Part shown: positions 54,801 through 62,500 of the stretch, piece after piece | Layout of the letters: each line of letters opens with the position of its first letter | Position numbering within the stretch: position 1 is the stretch's first letter | From: Paenibacillus sp. JJ-223 | GTDB lineage: Bacteria; Bacillota; Bacilli; Paenibacillales; Paenibacillaceae | Assembly (NCBI RefSeq): GCF_927798175.1 | Contig: NZ_CAKMMP010000001.1 | Coordinates: forward strand, 1-64,000 | Reading direction: 5' to 3' | Length of the DNA: 64,000 bases | Position numbers and translations under genes: made by a program | Notes under the pieces: model-generated | What the model was told of the DNA's origin: nothing | The model's database searches: none | The model's input: only the letters and a program-made list of their open reading frames with translations

Positions 54801-54823
54801 CTCAGGAAACCGGTTCACTTTGA
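48848..54823 (+). CDS. Giant surface protein: RCC1 propeller, ten Ig-like (Big_1) repeats, Big_2-like domains, SLH anchor
   Basis: A 1991-residue exported protein. TTG 48848 is chosen since AAGGGGAAGG lies just upstream and the protein then begins with a clean signal peptide (MHLLRKIVLVLIVFALAM, cleavage near AEA/A); the longer frame from 48761 would include a hairpin. Seven RCC1 repeats (about 36-398, repeated HSLxLxxDGxVWAWG), enough for one seven-bladed propeller. Ten invasin-type Ig repeats of about 95-100 residues (about 399-1393), with repeated xSTLxxxxxxLxADG and LKDAYGN. Two Big_2-like domains (about 1394-1565), a Gly/Pro linker, an unrecognised domain (about 1600-1790), and three SLH repeats (about 1799-1980). 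The long rod would hold the propeller well away from the wall. Binding partner unknown; adhesion is likely. Confidence 0.9.
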   Translation: MHLLRKIVLVLIVFALAMPQIAIRPAEAASGLSTSIKTAGGGYLHSLFIAADGAVWAFGDNSAGELGDGTTQNSFRPVQVTKFDGTPLTGAKEVAGGGYYSLALMEDGTVWAWGKGSAGTLGNGAFDDQYRAVQVMQSNGTPIQGVQSIAAGYSHALALKEDGSVWGWGSNSSNVLTDYNDYLIPRAVQLKQSSGSYLTNVKAVGIGDYHSMVLKNDGTVWAWGFGGLSSLGNGSTNSSVYPVQVIDASDQPLADIVGITGHRLGGLALKSDGTVWAWGYNENYNLGIGDGVTSSTKALQVLQTGSVPLTDVAELAGGGRVTVVLKKDGSAWWWGMQNRNLKVATRLINDASDIAAGDTHVLVTKRDGTIWGGGWTSKGELGISNEATYIYYTSPIQVYPATLRMTSNQNRLTADGESKALITVTLLEGSKLPIGKSEGRLQLQATLGELGPVTDHGDGTYSAEFTASTTTGNAVISGTLNGYPMTATTTITLVPLPPSAEKSTVSSSPSSIMADGGSASTITVQLKDANGNSLTSGGHAVKLSATSGTLGTVRNNANGTYTAILTSPTTVGSATVSASVDGVPIRQTATVQFLAGPASADKSTISASANTIPVGTGSTLVTLRLFDAYGNPIASGGNTVKLKSTLGSFGKVSELNNGTFTATLQAGTVSGKATIRAELNGTPLKDQAEVMVEPGAASLSKSTLIPEQPILVADGTSLTQIKLQIRDDYGNDWMASAGQVTMNTTAGVLSKVTDLGNGSYTATLKSEIKVGTAAVSAKLNGAAVTQQAFVEFSPGPASAAGSTFIADRQQVTAGTGEAKLTVQLFDAYGNRLISGGDKVAISADKGQVGNVTDQGNGTYTAAFTAPTSIGNAELSVTVNGSRLPETLTIRIEPGNVSAAASSVEASDSFLTANGVSETTITVHLKDAYGNPVTPGGEQVEISASAGTLTQVEDQGNGIYSAVLTSSTFTGTSTITASVNGQILDHSVHVEFVPGTASDKTSDLMAESAQITANGVSSTSILLQLKDEFGNLLTTGGEQVDLRTTAGTLSSVLDMQDGTYTAILTSDTMAGTAEVTGVLNGVPMVNAAAVQFLPGPPAADQSTLTVDRSVLSTDPGSSAEVTVLLKDAYGNELITDEGAGRLQLAATLGSLTAPVYAGQGRYTAQIQSSQAGNATITAMIDGAMLPTEAEVQFLPGEASPSTSSMVTDTERSTANGIQSAKITLQLTDASGNALTDEAVLPDVQLYSSLGSLSEPEYAGGGKYTAELTSTRAGIAAITATIDGILLDSRVQVEWLPDIPSALASTLTVDRPAVPANGSEHASLELSVRDAYGNAAAGEVRLESTLGTVTEVTYVRPGTYTAELRSTEAGIADIQAWIDGEPVSGKAQVAFTDGIWFSPSSYRIPLGESVRTVVEVTYEDQASDRTDDVDFQYEDGIIQVSQADDGDWYITGLRTGQTVLQAVYAGESGPLTASVPVTVFAVPTRLEFAEPSYSVEEGKRAQVNIVAEYSDGTTKDVTAEAAYAMQDDSIAAIDASGRLLGIRAGTTGLNAEFEGLSASADVKVSAATVPPQPGTGSGENGAGSVTLPTSPSSGSNETNHDPEQMLEFEIQFDETKRELVRLSSEELSSGRIVIDTEEGSRQWSLLTSQAVLNQLRMINDDLFVEWKTPLGTIVLPLSQIGDQDLSDSQEQIRISLREAEGEIQSNVENIASRLGASLHIKPFVLSLETLDRAGNAAPLVSLDLSIMFRTGKAVVQGNKQTTAATLDPITGKLGYVLSQASDDALEFHINPGRLYAVLEVRSSFTDMSGHWAEGAAERLATRLIVQGTGQGKYEPGRAVTRAEIASMLVRMFGSSKQGTSEPFGDASGQWYSSDVQAAYAEGWIHGYADGTFRPEAGVSRQELFVMLARTLESMGYPVKETGAHLPYSDQASISAWAQNAVRQLTETNLLAGDPSNRLQPLRTVTRAEAAVLLERMMELSSNDQVQAQETGSL
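50044..53025 (+). repeat. Tandem array of ten Ig-like coding repeats
   Basis: About ten units of roughly 285-300 bp, each encoding an invasin-like Ig domain with the recurrent DAYGN or DANGN turn and NGTYTA segment. The DNA copies are diverged, so the array looks old rather than recently expanded. Confidence 0.85.
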
Positions 54824-54852
54824 TATAACTTGATGAATCGTTGTGTATGAAG

Positions 54853-54885
54853 AAGGCAGTTGATCGGGTGCGATCAACTGCCTTT
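54853..54885. terminator. Bidirectional terminator between convergent operons
   Basis: AAGGCAGTTGATCG-ggtg-CGATCAACTGCCTT is a perfect 14-bp stem. Short T-tract on the plus side; it can serve the SLH gene (+) and the accessory operon (-). Confidence 0.75.
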
Positions 54886-54971
54886 GATATATCCGGAACT
54901 GCTTCGCAAGTGTTCCCGGCAAACACGGATGCTGTGGTAACGAATGTTCAAATGCGATACATTGCGCGCGA

Positions 54972-55313
54972 TTAGACGTTCTGTGCATAAGAAGCGCCCG
55001 GCACTTTGTTCAGCACAACAAACAGTCGTGCTTCGGTGTTACCGGTATTATGGAATGCAAACTCCGTGTCGCCGCTGCAGCAGACGACATCTTCCTGCTC
55101 TACGCCATGTTCCTCACCGTCCAGAATCAGCGTGCCGGAACCTTCGACGACGAGCAGAATCACGTCCGTGCCTGGATGTTTATGCGCGGGAAGCTGTTGT
55201 CCCGGCCGAAAATGAAGCGCAAACGTCACGCCGTCGCCTTGTTTGAACAAGACGCGTTTCGTAAAGCGTTCATCGTCGAATGCTTTGACCTCAAATAAGG
55301 ATTGAATAAGCAT
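54972..55313 (-). CDS. Cupin-domain protein
   Basis: A 113-residue single-cupin protein. Motif 1 is FRPGQQLPAHKHPGTDVILLVVEG, with the two His and the Gly expected for metal binding; motif 2 is around SGDTEFAFHNTGN with its His. Small cupins act as metal-dependent oxygenases, isomerases or sensors; the role is open. GGGAGG precedes the ATG. It is the last gene of the Fnr-controlled minus-strand operon, so it is expected to be made under low oxygen. Confidence 0.85.
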   Translation of the reverse strand: MLIQSLFEVKAFDDERFTKRVLFKQGDGVTFALHFRPGQQLPAHKHPGTDVILLVVEGSGTLILDGEEHGVEQEDVVCCSGDTEFAFHNTGNTEARLFVVLNKVPGASYAQNV

Positions 55314-55336
55314 TGAAATTCCTCCCTGTGAACGAA

Positions 55337-55636
55337 TTAGAAGTATCCCAGCATTTCCTTGGCGTTATCCGACATCAGCTGCGGGGTCCATTGCGGTTCC
55401 CAGACAAGCTCCACCTCGATCGCATCCTTACCGGTTTTCTGCTGCAATACCCAACGAACGGCGCCAACGATCGTGTCATGCAAAGGACATCCGGGTGTCG
55501 TCAAGGTCATGCGGACATATACCCGCTCCGCCTCTTCCTTCACCTCGTATACCAAACCCAGGTCAACGATGTTGACCCCGAGCTCGGGGTCGTAGACTTC
55601 TTTCAGACTTTCCAGCAGACTCGGTGTCTGTTCCAT
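55337..55636 (-). CDS. DUF59/MIP18-type iron-sulfur assembly factor
   Basis: A 99-residue protein with the DUF59 signature: SLKEVYDPELGVNIVDLGLVYEV and the cysteine motif TTPGCPLHD. This family (SufT, PaaD, MIP18-like) helps place Fe-S clusters on target proteins. In an operon next to the Fe-S-rich nitrate reductase genes, such a role is plausible. ATG 55636 starts after the membrane-protein stop (20-bp gap); longer frames add a segment that reads through that gene and are rejected. Confidence 0.88.
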   Translation of the reverse strand: MEQTPSLLESLKEVYDPELGVNIVDLGLVYEVKEEAERVYVRMTLTTPGCPLHDTIVGAVRWVLQQKTGKDAIEVELVWEPQWTPQLMSDNAKEMLGYF

Positions 55637-55656
55637 CTCTCTCACACTCCATTGTT

Positions 55657-56889
55657 CTATCGTTTGAATACCCATGCAATGTTGACCATGTACGCGATGG
55701 AAATGAGGGACAGCAGGGTGCCGCCAACCATCATGACCTCCGCCAAATCCAGCAGGATGCCGCTTACGAGCAGCATGCTCGCAGCAGCCATTGCCATCAT
55801 GCCCCGCCATACCATGTTCTCGCTCAGCATGCCAGCCATCAACGGAACGCCGGGACGGCCTGCCTGCTTGCCGTATTTATGCGTCCACCAAAGGAAAGGT
55901 ACGATTTTGGAAGCATAACCGAGAATCGTCAGCGATACCCAGCCTCCGAGATATAACCACCCTGCCAGCAGCACAACCCTGGAATCCAGCAATAGATCCG
56001 GATCTTGGGCAGCGTATATAAGCAGTGCCAGGGCAAAAGCGGCAGCAGCTCTGGTGACATATACCGACCAACGAATACCGGGCCCCGGATTGTTCTTGTT
56101 TCGCTTGTCCTGGATTTGTTCCAGATGATAGGCATAACAGACAAGCGCAGCCGCGAGCAGCAGGAGCGCACACCAGAGCATGAGGCCCTGGATGCCGGTC
56201 AGAAATGCTGCTGCGCCCAGAATGACAGCGGCGTTCCAGAGATAGAGAACGGCATGCTGCAATCGGGCCGGATAATGGTGGGACAGGTAGAACATCGGCA
56301 GCATTTTGTAGCTGAATCCCGTAATCAGCATGCCGAACCAGCCGAGCGTGCCCATCCAGATATGTGCGCCAAACAATCGTTCATGCAGCCCGTTCCACTG
56401 GCCGAAGGCAAAGTTCAAACCCATGAGCATGCCCGTCAAGCCGGTCAGGACAAGATATAGGCAGGCCAAGGCGGCACTGACGGTGACCGTATTCCAGCGG
56501 GAGGCTTTGAACAGGGTGACGCCCATGTTCCATGCGAATATCAGTATGCCGATCAAAGCCAGCGTTGCCGATCCGGCAATCCAACGTACATCGCCCTGGA
56601 TGAATCCGTACAGCATGCCGGCCAGCCCGATCAGGAACGTAAAGTAGTGGACGTAGCCCAGCTTCAGACTATAGATGTCAGATTGCAAAATGACGTGAAT
56701 CAACTGGTACACCGCCCCCATAGCGAGCATGGATGCCCATCCAAGCACGAAAAGGTGGGCATGGAACCAGCCTTCAGGACCTCTTAGATCGTCGCCAAGC
56801 CAGCCTGTCAGCGATAGCAGGGAAAACAAATGATAAGCGAAAAAACCGAGGATGCCCGTCAGGATAAAGAAAAACGGCAGCCTGGACAT
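55657..56889 (-). CDS. Polytopic membrane protein with heme-ligand-like histidines (NnrS / cbb3-subunit-I-like)
   Basis: A 410-residue protein with about twelve membrane helices. Histidines sit in conserved-looking helix positions: GWFHAHLFVLGWASML (helix 2), YQLIHVIL, LGYVHYFTFL, NGLHERLFGAHIWMGTLGW and YLSHHYP. This pattern recalls NnrS and the heme-copper oxidase subunit I group, where such residues bind heme or metal, but I cannot assign the family firmly. The operon with DUF2249 proteins and divergence from nitrate reductase suggest a role in nitric oxide or nitrite stress. AAGGAGGGAG precedes the ATG. Confidence 0.7.
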   Translation of the reverse strand: MSRLPFFFILTGILGFFAYHLFSLLSLTGWLGDDLRGPEGWFHAHLFVLGWASMLAMGAVYQLIHVILQSDIYSLKLGYVHYFTFLIGLAGMLYGFIQGDVRWIAGSATLALIGILIFAWNMGVTLFKASRWNTVTVSAALACLYLVLTGLTGMLMGLNFAFGQWNGLHERLFGAHIWMGTLGWFGMLITGFSYKMLPMFYLSHHYPARLQHAVLYLWNAAVILGAAAFLTGIQGLMLWCALLLLAAALVCYAYHLEQIQDKRNKNNPGPGIRWSVYVTRAAAAFALALLIYAAQDPDLLLDSRVVLLAGWLYLGGWVSLTILGYASKIVPFLWWTHKYGKQAGRPGVPLMAGMLSENMVWRGMMAMAAASMLLVSGILLDLAEVMMVGGTLLSLISIAYMVNIAWVFKR

Positions 56890-56902
56890 GGCGACTCCCT
56901 CC

Positions 56903-57553
56903 TTACCCTTTCACGATGCTCACTTTGGCTGTGCCGTCTTCCTGTTCTTCCACCGTGTAGCTGCAGCCGAGCCGGTTCAATTCCTCGATCAGGAAAACGG
57001 GAACGCGGTCGTTGTGGATCAGCACAACTTCCCCGGGTCGGCAGCGATCAAGCGCTGCAAGCGTGCGCATCATCGGCTGCGGCGGCTCCAGCCCGCGGTT
57101 ATCGAGCGTGATGGCCTTGGCTTCCGCCTGGGCAGCGACCGGCTCATCAACGGAATTCCGGTCGGCAGCCGGGGAAGCGTGGACATCTGCGTCCGCGGCC
57201 ATATCCGGCAGATCCGGTTTCCCGGCACAAGCCGAAAGCTCGTCGTGGGCTTCGGTGCGGGACTCGACCGCCGATACGCCTGACTGCCCTTTGGGCCAAG
57301 TCTTGTTTTTTTTGTGTACAAAGGTGGTCACCCAATGATCTGCGCTGATCCGCTCCGCCGTGCTGGAGTATCCCTTCATTTTGAGAATGCCGAGCAGCGG
57401 CGTCGGTTTGAAAGGCGCGTGCAGTACGAACACATCCTGGGGATGCAGCCCTTTGACGGTATCCATAATCAACTGGAACGGTTCCAGCTTCTTGCTAAGG
57501 TGGGGCCGGACGTCCAGCTCTACGATCGGATGTTCAGCGTGGGACATGGTCAT
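56903..57553 (-). CDS. Tandem DUF2249 protein
   Basis: A 216-residue protein with two DUF2249 (TusA-like) domains: one at about residues 8-85 (IVELDVRPHLSKKLEPFQLIMD, GLHPQDVFVLHAPFKPTPLL) and one at about 145-216 (ITLDNRGLEPPQPMMRTL, RCRPGEVVLIHNDRVPVFLIEEL). They are joined by an Ala/Asp/Glu-rich linker. DUF2249 genes commonly accompany denitrification and NO-stress genes. ATG 57553 is chosen for its AGGAGG 8 nt upstream; it overlaps the upstream gene by 20 bp. Confidence 0.82.
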   Translation of the reverse strand: MTMSHAEHPIVELDVRPHLSKKLEPFQLIMDTVKGLHPQDVFVLHAPFKPTPLLGILKMKGYSSTAERISADHWVTTFVHKKNKTWPKGQSGVSAVESRTEAHDELSACAGKPDLPDMAADADVHASPAADRNSVDEPVAAQAEAKAITLDNRGLEPPQPMMRTLAALDRCRPGEVVLIHNDRVPVFLIEELNRLGCSYTVEEQEDGTAKVSIVKG

Positions 57554-57908
57554 TCGCATCCCCTCCTGTTTCACGGCCCGGTTCCGGGCCAGCCAGTTCT
57601 TTTGCCGATTCGTACAATGCAGCCATGCCGCCGTATAGCGCATGGAAGAACGAGTCCGGCGCATCCAGCGAGAAGGACATATATTGTTTGGGATCCATCC
57701 CGAGCATGTGTTCGAATAACGACGCGCTGTCGTATGCGTAAAAGCAAAAATGGGTGAACGCGAAGCCAGGCATTTTTTCATAAATGGTGATGATATCTTC
57801 CGCATATTTGGCTTGCTCGCGCCCGGCCAGTTGAACCATGGTTACGGCGTCGTCCAGGCCGAGGGTGATGCGCAGCGTTTGGTCGTCGATGATGTCGACT
57901 TGCGCCAT
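57534..57908 (-). CDS. Unknown small protein of anaerobic accessory operon
   Basis: A 124-residue soluble protein that I do not recognise. The first 100 residues are compact and rich in Phe/Tyr/Asp (FAFTHFCFYAYDSASLFEHM), without cysteine pairs or a signal peptide; the end is Gly/Asp-rich. GGAGCTGATCC precedes the ATG. It lies between two DUF2249 genes, 17 bp after the first and overlapping the second by 20 bp, so it surely belongs to the same transcript. Confidence 0.72.
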   Translation of the reverse strand: MAQVDIIDDQTLRITLGLDDAVTMVQLAGREQAKYAEDIITIYEKMPGFAFTHFCFYAYDSASLFEHMLGMDPKQYMSFSLDAPDSFFHALYGGMAALYESAKELAGPEPGRETGGDANDHVPR

Positions 57909-57925
57909 GATGGATCAGCTCCGAT

Positions 57926-58159
57926 CTATAATTTGCTGATTTTGACCTGGAACGTGGCAGGACCTTGCTCAATGTACTCCCACTCGAATTGGTCCGGATG
58001 AACGGATTGGAACTGAAAGCGAAGCGGCACCGGATCGTGGTCGTTAATGAGCAGCATGGCTTCCTGTGGCTGCAGGTTTTCGAACGTTTCGAAGATGACT
58101 TTATGTTTCAGATGCGGTGGATACTCGGTCGCGTTAACGGTTGCTGCATATGGCTTCAT
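57926..58159 (-). CDS. DUF2249 single-domain protein
   Basis: A 77-residue DUF2249 protein: KVIFETFENLQPQEAMLLI, then NDHDPVPLRFQFQSVHPDQF and WEYIEQGPATFQVKI. It is the first gene of the minus-strand operon. ATG 58159 has GGAGG 8 nt upstream and lies 39 nt after the inferred Fnr-dependent transcription start; the longer frame to 58246 would cross that promoter. Likely a small sulfur- or metal-handling adaptor in anaerobic metabolism, by analogy with TusA-like folds. Confidence 0.85.
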   Translation of the reverse strand: MKPYAATVNATEYPPHLKHKVIFETFENLQPQEAMLLINDHDPVPLRFQFQSVHPDQFEWEYIEQGPATFQVKISKL

Positions 58160-58204
58160 GGAACATTCCTCCAAGCGGATATCGTTTTTTTGTGCTGCAC
58201 GATC

Positions 58205-58247
58205 ATTATAGAAAAGCCGTAAGGGCGTCTGTGTGAGCATGCTCACA
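58205..58247 (-). promoter_or_regulatory. Class II Fnr-dependent promoter (accessory operon)
   Basis: Fnr/Crp-type site TGTGA-gcatgc-TCACA at 58232-58247, part of the perfect 18-bp palindrome GTGTGAGCATGCTCACAC. The minus-strand -10 TATAAT occupies 58210-58205, so the site centre falls exactly at -41.5. Confidence 0.85.
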
Positions 58248-58351
58248 CCTGAGGCATTGTCATAATCTTGCCTTATTTATGCAAAAATCGGGTCTAAGCA
58301 GGATGGGCCAAGGAAAAACGGCAGTTGGCGTGTGCGCTAGTTATCAGGAGT

Positions 58352-58394
58352 GGTGACTTTTTTCACAGTTTGCATGTCAAACCATCCTTATATT
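58352..58394 (+). promoter_or_regulatory. Class II Fnr-dependent promoter (moaA-nar operon)
   Basis: GGTGA-cttttt-TCACA (58352-58367; one mismatch to TGTGA-N6-TCACA) with -10 TATATT at 58389-58394. The site centre is again exactly at -41.5 from the inferred start at 58401. No -35 is evident, as expected for an activated promoter. Confidence 0.78.
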
Positions 58395-58485
58395 TAGCGT
58401 CTAGATGACAGGTGATGGGAGGATTCGCATGATCCTTGATCCGAGAACAAGCCGGAACATGCCGACCAGAAGGGGGACGATGCGC

Positions 58486-59487
58486 ATGGAAAGCAGACTG
58501 GTGGACCCGTTCGGGCGAGTGCACGACTATTTGCGGATTTCGGTAACGGACCGCTGCAACCTCAGGTGCGTGTACTGCATGCCTGAAGAAGGCATGCAGT
58601 TCGAACCCGGCGAACGCATCATGACTTATGAAGAGATCACGTCCGTCGTAAAGGCCCTCGCTCCTCTGGGGATTCGCAAACTGCGGCTCACGGGCGGGGA
58701 ACCGCTGGTGCGGAAACATTTGGACCGGCTTATTTCGATGTTAGCGAACATACCGGGAATAGAGGATATTTCCTTGACGACGAATGGCATGTATCTGGCA
58801 TCTTGTGCGGAACGTTTGCGGGCCGCGGGATTAACCCGCGTCAATATCAGCCTGGATTCGCTCAAGCCCGACCGTTTTGCCCTGATTACGCGGGGCGGCA
58901 AACTGCAGCGCGTTCTCGACGGCCTCAAGGCAAGCCGGGCGGCAGGTTTTCATCCCGTCAAACTCAATGTGGTGCTGATGAAGGGTGTCAATGATGACGA
59001 AATCAGCGACTTTCTGCGCATGACGCTGGATCAGCCGATCCAGGTGCGTTTCATCGAGTACATGCCGATCGGCGGGAGCGTTTCGGGCTGGAAAGCCGGT
59101 TATTTGCCGCTCGAAAAGGTGCTCGAAACTTGCGGGCAGTCATGGAGTTATGAGGAGGATGCCGCAGTTTACGGGAGCGGGCCCGCCGACAGCTACCGCA
59201 TCAAAGGGGCGGCGGGCAGTTTTGGGCTGATCCATCCGGTCAGCAGCCATTTCTGCGGCAGCTGCAATCGGCTCAGGTTGACGGCAGACGGCAACATCAA
59301 GCCGTGCTTGTACTGGTCGGACGAATTCAACGTCCGTCCGCTCGCGGGGGACGACAAAGCCGTGCAAGAGCTCTTTTTCAAAGCGCTCGGTTCCAAACCC
59401 GAAACGCATGCCATGGCGCAGGCATTGAACGACCAGGACATCGGCGGGGTTCCGACGCATCGCCGCATGTCTCAAATCGGAGGTTGA
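58486..59487 (+). CDS. moaA: GTP 3',8-cyclase (MoaA)
   Basis: Radical-SAM enzyme for the first step of molybdenum-cofactor synthesis. The N-terminal [4Fe-4S] motif is CNLRCVYC; the C-terminal cluster is CGSCNRLRLTADGNIKPC; and the protein ends in the conserved Gly-Gly needed for activity. From ATG 58486 it has 333 residues, beginning ESRLVDPFGRVHDYLRISVTD, which matches the normal MoaA start. ATG 58429 with GGGAGG is an alternative that would add 19 residues. It is first in the nar operon: the cofactor it makes is required by NarG. Confidence 0.92.
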   Translation: MESRLVDPFGRVHDYLRISVTDRCNLRCVYCMPEEGMQFEPGERIMTYEEITSVVKALAPLGIRKLRLTGGEPLVRKHLDRLISMLANIPGIEDISLTTNGMYLASCAERLRAAGLTRVNISLDSLKPDRFALITRGGKLQRVLDGLKASRAAGFHPVKLNVVLMKGVNDDEISDFLRMTLDQPIQVRFIEYMPIGGSVSGWKAGYLPLEKVLETCGQSWSYEEDAAVYGSGPADSYRIKGAAGSFGLIHPVSSHFCGSCNRLRLTADGNIKPCLYWSDEFNVRPLAGDDKAVQELFFKALGSKPETHAMAQALNDQDIGGVPTHRRMSQIGG

Positions 59488-59542
59488 ACATGAACAAGGC
59501 TTCTTATTCGCAACAAAATGTCACATTTGTGGGAGGACAACG

Positions 59543-62500
59543 ATGAGCAGCAAAAAGATGCCGTGGATGGGCAAACTCAAATATTTTGTCAAACGCGAAA
59601 AAAACGAGGAAGGCTGGAGCGAGATGTCCCCGGCCAGCCGGGACTGGGAGGACGTATACCGCCGGCGCTGGCAGCACGACAAGGTGGTTCGTTCCACGCA
59701 CGGAGTCAACTGTACGGGCTCCTGCAGCTGGCAGATTTACGTTAAGGACGGCATCGTGACCTGGGAAACGCAGGCAACCGACTATCCGTCGACAGGGCCG
59801 GATATGCCCGAATTCGAACCGCGCGGCTGTCCTCGCGGCGCAAGCTTTTCCTGGTATTTGTACAGCCCATTACGCGTCAAATATCCTTACGTTCGCGGCA
59901 AACTTCTGGAGCTGTGGCGTGACGCGCTCAAGGCGCATGGCGATCCGGTCAAAGCATGGTCCAGCATCGCGGATGATCCTGCCAAAGTGAAAGCCTACAA
60001 GGCGGTTCGCGGAAAAGGCGGGCTGGTGCGGGCTTCCTGGGAGGAGGCGACGCAAATCATTGCGGCATCGATGATCCATACGATCAAACAGTACGGACCT
60101 GACCGGATTATCGGGTTCTCGCCGATCCCGGCGATGTCCATGGTCAGTTATGCCGCAGGTTCGCGTTTTCTGTCCCTGATCGGTTCGCCGCTGCTCAGCT
60201 TTTACGATTGGTATGCGGATCTGCCTCCGGCTTCGCCCCAAATCTGGGGAGACCAGACGGACGTGCCGGAGAGCAGCGACTGGTATAACTCGGGATACAT
60301 TCTCGTATGGGGCTCCAATCTGCCGATGACGCGCACGCCGGATGCCCACTTCCTGGCCGAAGCCAGATATCGCGGGACCAAAGTGGTATCGATCAGCCCC
60401 GATTATGCCGAATACGTGAAATTCGCGGACACCTGGATGTCGGTGAAACAGGGCACGGACGGCGCGCTCGCGATGGCGATGGGGCATGTCATCCTGAAGG
60501 AGTTTTACGTCGATCGCCCGACGGATTATTTCATGCAGTATGCGAAGCAGTACACGGATTTCCCGAATTTGCTCATGATTGAGGAAAAAGACGGCGCATT
60601 CGTTCCGGGCCGCTTCCTGCTGGCCGAAGATTTGGGCATGGAAGGCAACAACATGGCGTGGAAAACGCTGGTATATGACGAGAACAGCGGGACATATGCC
60701 ATTCCGAAAGGAAGCTTGGGCTTCCGTTGGGGCGAAGAAGGCACATGGAACCTGCAGATGGAGCAGGTGGAAACCGGCGAACCGATCGATCCGCGCCTGT
60801 CGATGCTCGGCGTTCACCACGACGTGATGACGCTGCAGCTGCCATACTTCGATGATCAGGGCAGACATGTCATGGAGCGGCAAGTTCCCGTACGCCAGAT
60901 CTGGGTCGATGACCGGTGGATCATGGTTACGTCGGTGTACGATCTCGTGTTGGCGAAGTACGGCGTCGAGCGCGAAATGACGCGTTCCGCCGATTCGGCG
61001 GATGCGGTGCCGGTACGAAAAGCGGCTCATAAGGCCGAGGGACCTCAACCGTTTACCCCTGCATGGCAGGAGAGCATCACGGGCGTGGACCGGGATACGG
61101 TTGTGCAGATCGCCCGCGAATTTGCGCAGAATGCGGTAGACACGAAAGGCCGCTCCATGATCATCATGGGCGCGGGCATCAACCACTGGTACAACTCGGA
61201 CGTCATCTACCGCGCCATCATCAACTTATTGCTCATGACGGGCTGCCAAGGCGTAAACGGCGGCGGCTGGGCGCACTATGTCGGACAGGAGAAGCTGCGT
61301 CCGGCCGAAGGCTGGCAGACGATTGCTTTTGCCCGCGACTGGACGGGACCTGCCCGTTTGCAGAACGGGACGTCGTTCTTCTACTTCGCGACAGACCAGT
61401 GGCGTTATGAAGAGACCCCGGTCGGCGAATTGACATCCGCGCTGGAAGGCAATCCGAGATTCCAACATGTGGCGGACTACAACGTCATGGCCGCGCGGCT
61501 CGGATGGTTGCCGTCGTATCCGCAATTCAACCGCAACTCGATCGACCTGCATCAAGATGCGCTGAAAGCAGGGGCATCGACGAAGGAAGAGATCGGCAAA
61601 TATGTGGCGTCCGAGCTGCAGAACAAAAACCTGAAGTTTTCCATCGAGGCGCCGGACGATCCGGCAAACTTCCCGCGCGTTTTGTTTGTATGGCGGGCCA
61701 ATCTGATCTCCAGCTCGGGCAAAGGGCATGAATATTTCCTCAAGCATTTGCTCGGCGCAACGAACGGCCTGCTTAACGATGACGATCACGGTTTGCGTCC
61801 CGAACATGTCGAGTGGGCTGATGAAGCGGCCGAAGGCAAGCTGGATCTGATGGTTAACATGGACTTCCGCATGGCAGGTACAGCAATGTATTCCGATATC
61901 GTGCTGCCTGCCGCGACCTGGTACGAAAAAAGCGATCTCAGCAGCACCGACATGCACCCGTTCGTGCATCCGTTCAATCCGGCGGTCGCCACGCAGTGGG
62001 AATCCCGTTCGGACTGGGACACGTTCAAGGAAATCGCGCGCGTCTTTTCCGGCATGGCGGAACAGCAGTTCGACGGACCTCAGCAGGAGATCGTAGCGAC
62101 GCCGCTCCTGCACGATTCCCCGGATGAATTGGCCCAGCCTTACGGGCAGATTCGCGACTGGAGCGCCGGCGAATGCGAGGCGATTCCCGGACGCACGATG
62201 CCGCACATCCATGTGGTGGAGCGGGACTACGCCGCCGTTTACGACAAAATGATCAGCCTGGGGCCAAACGTAAAAGACAAACCGATCGGCACGAAGGGAA
62301 TCTCTTGGACGGCAGCCGAGGAGTACGAGAAACTCAAGAGCGTATTGGGCAAACAGCGCAAAGACGGCATCGGCAAAGGCTGTCCGGACCTCAGCACGGA
62401 CCGGAACGTGGCCGAAGCCATTCTGACACTCTCCACCACCACGAACGGCAAAATGGCCGTGCGCGCCTGGGAATCGCTGGAGAAGAAAACGGCGCTGCAC

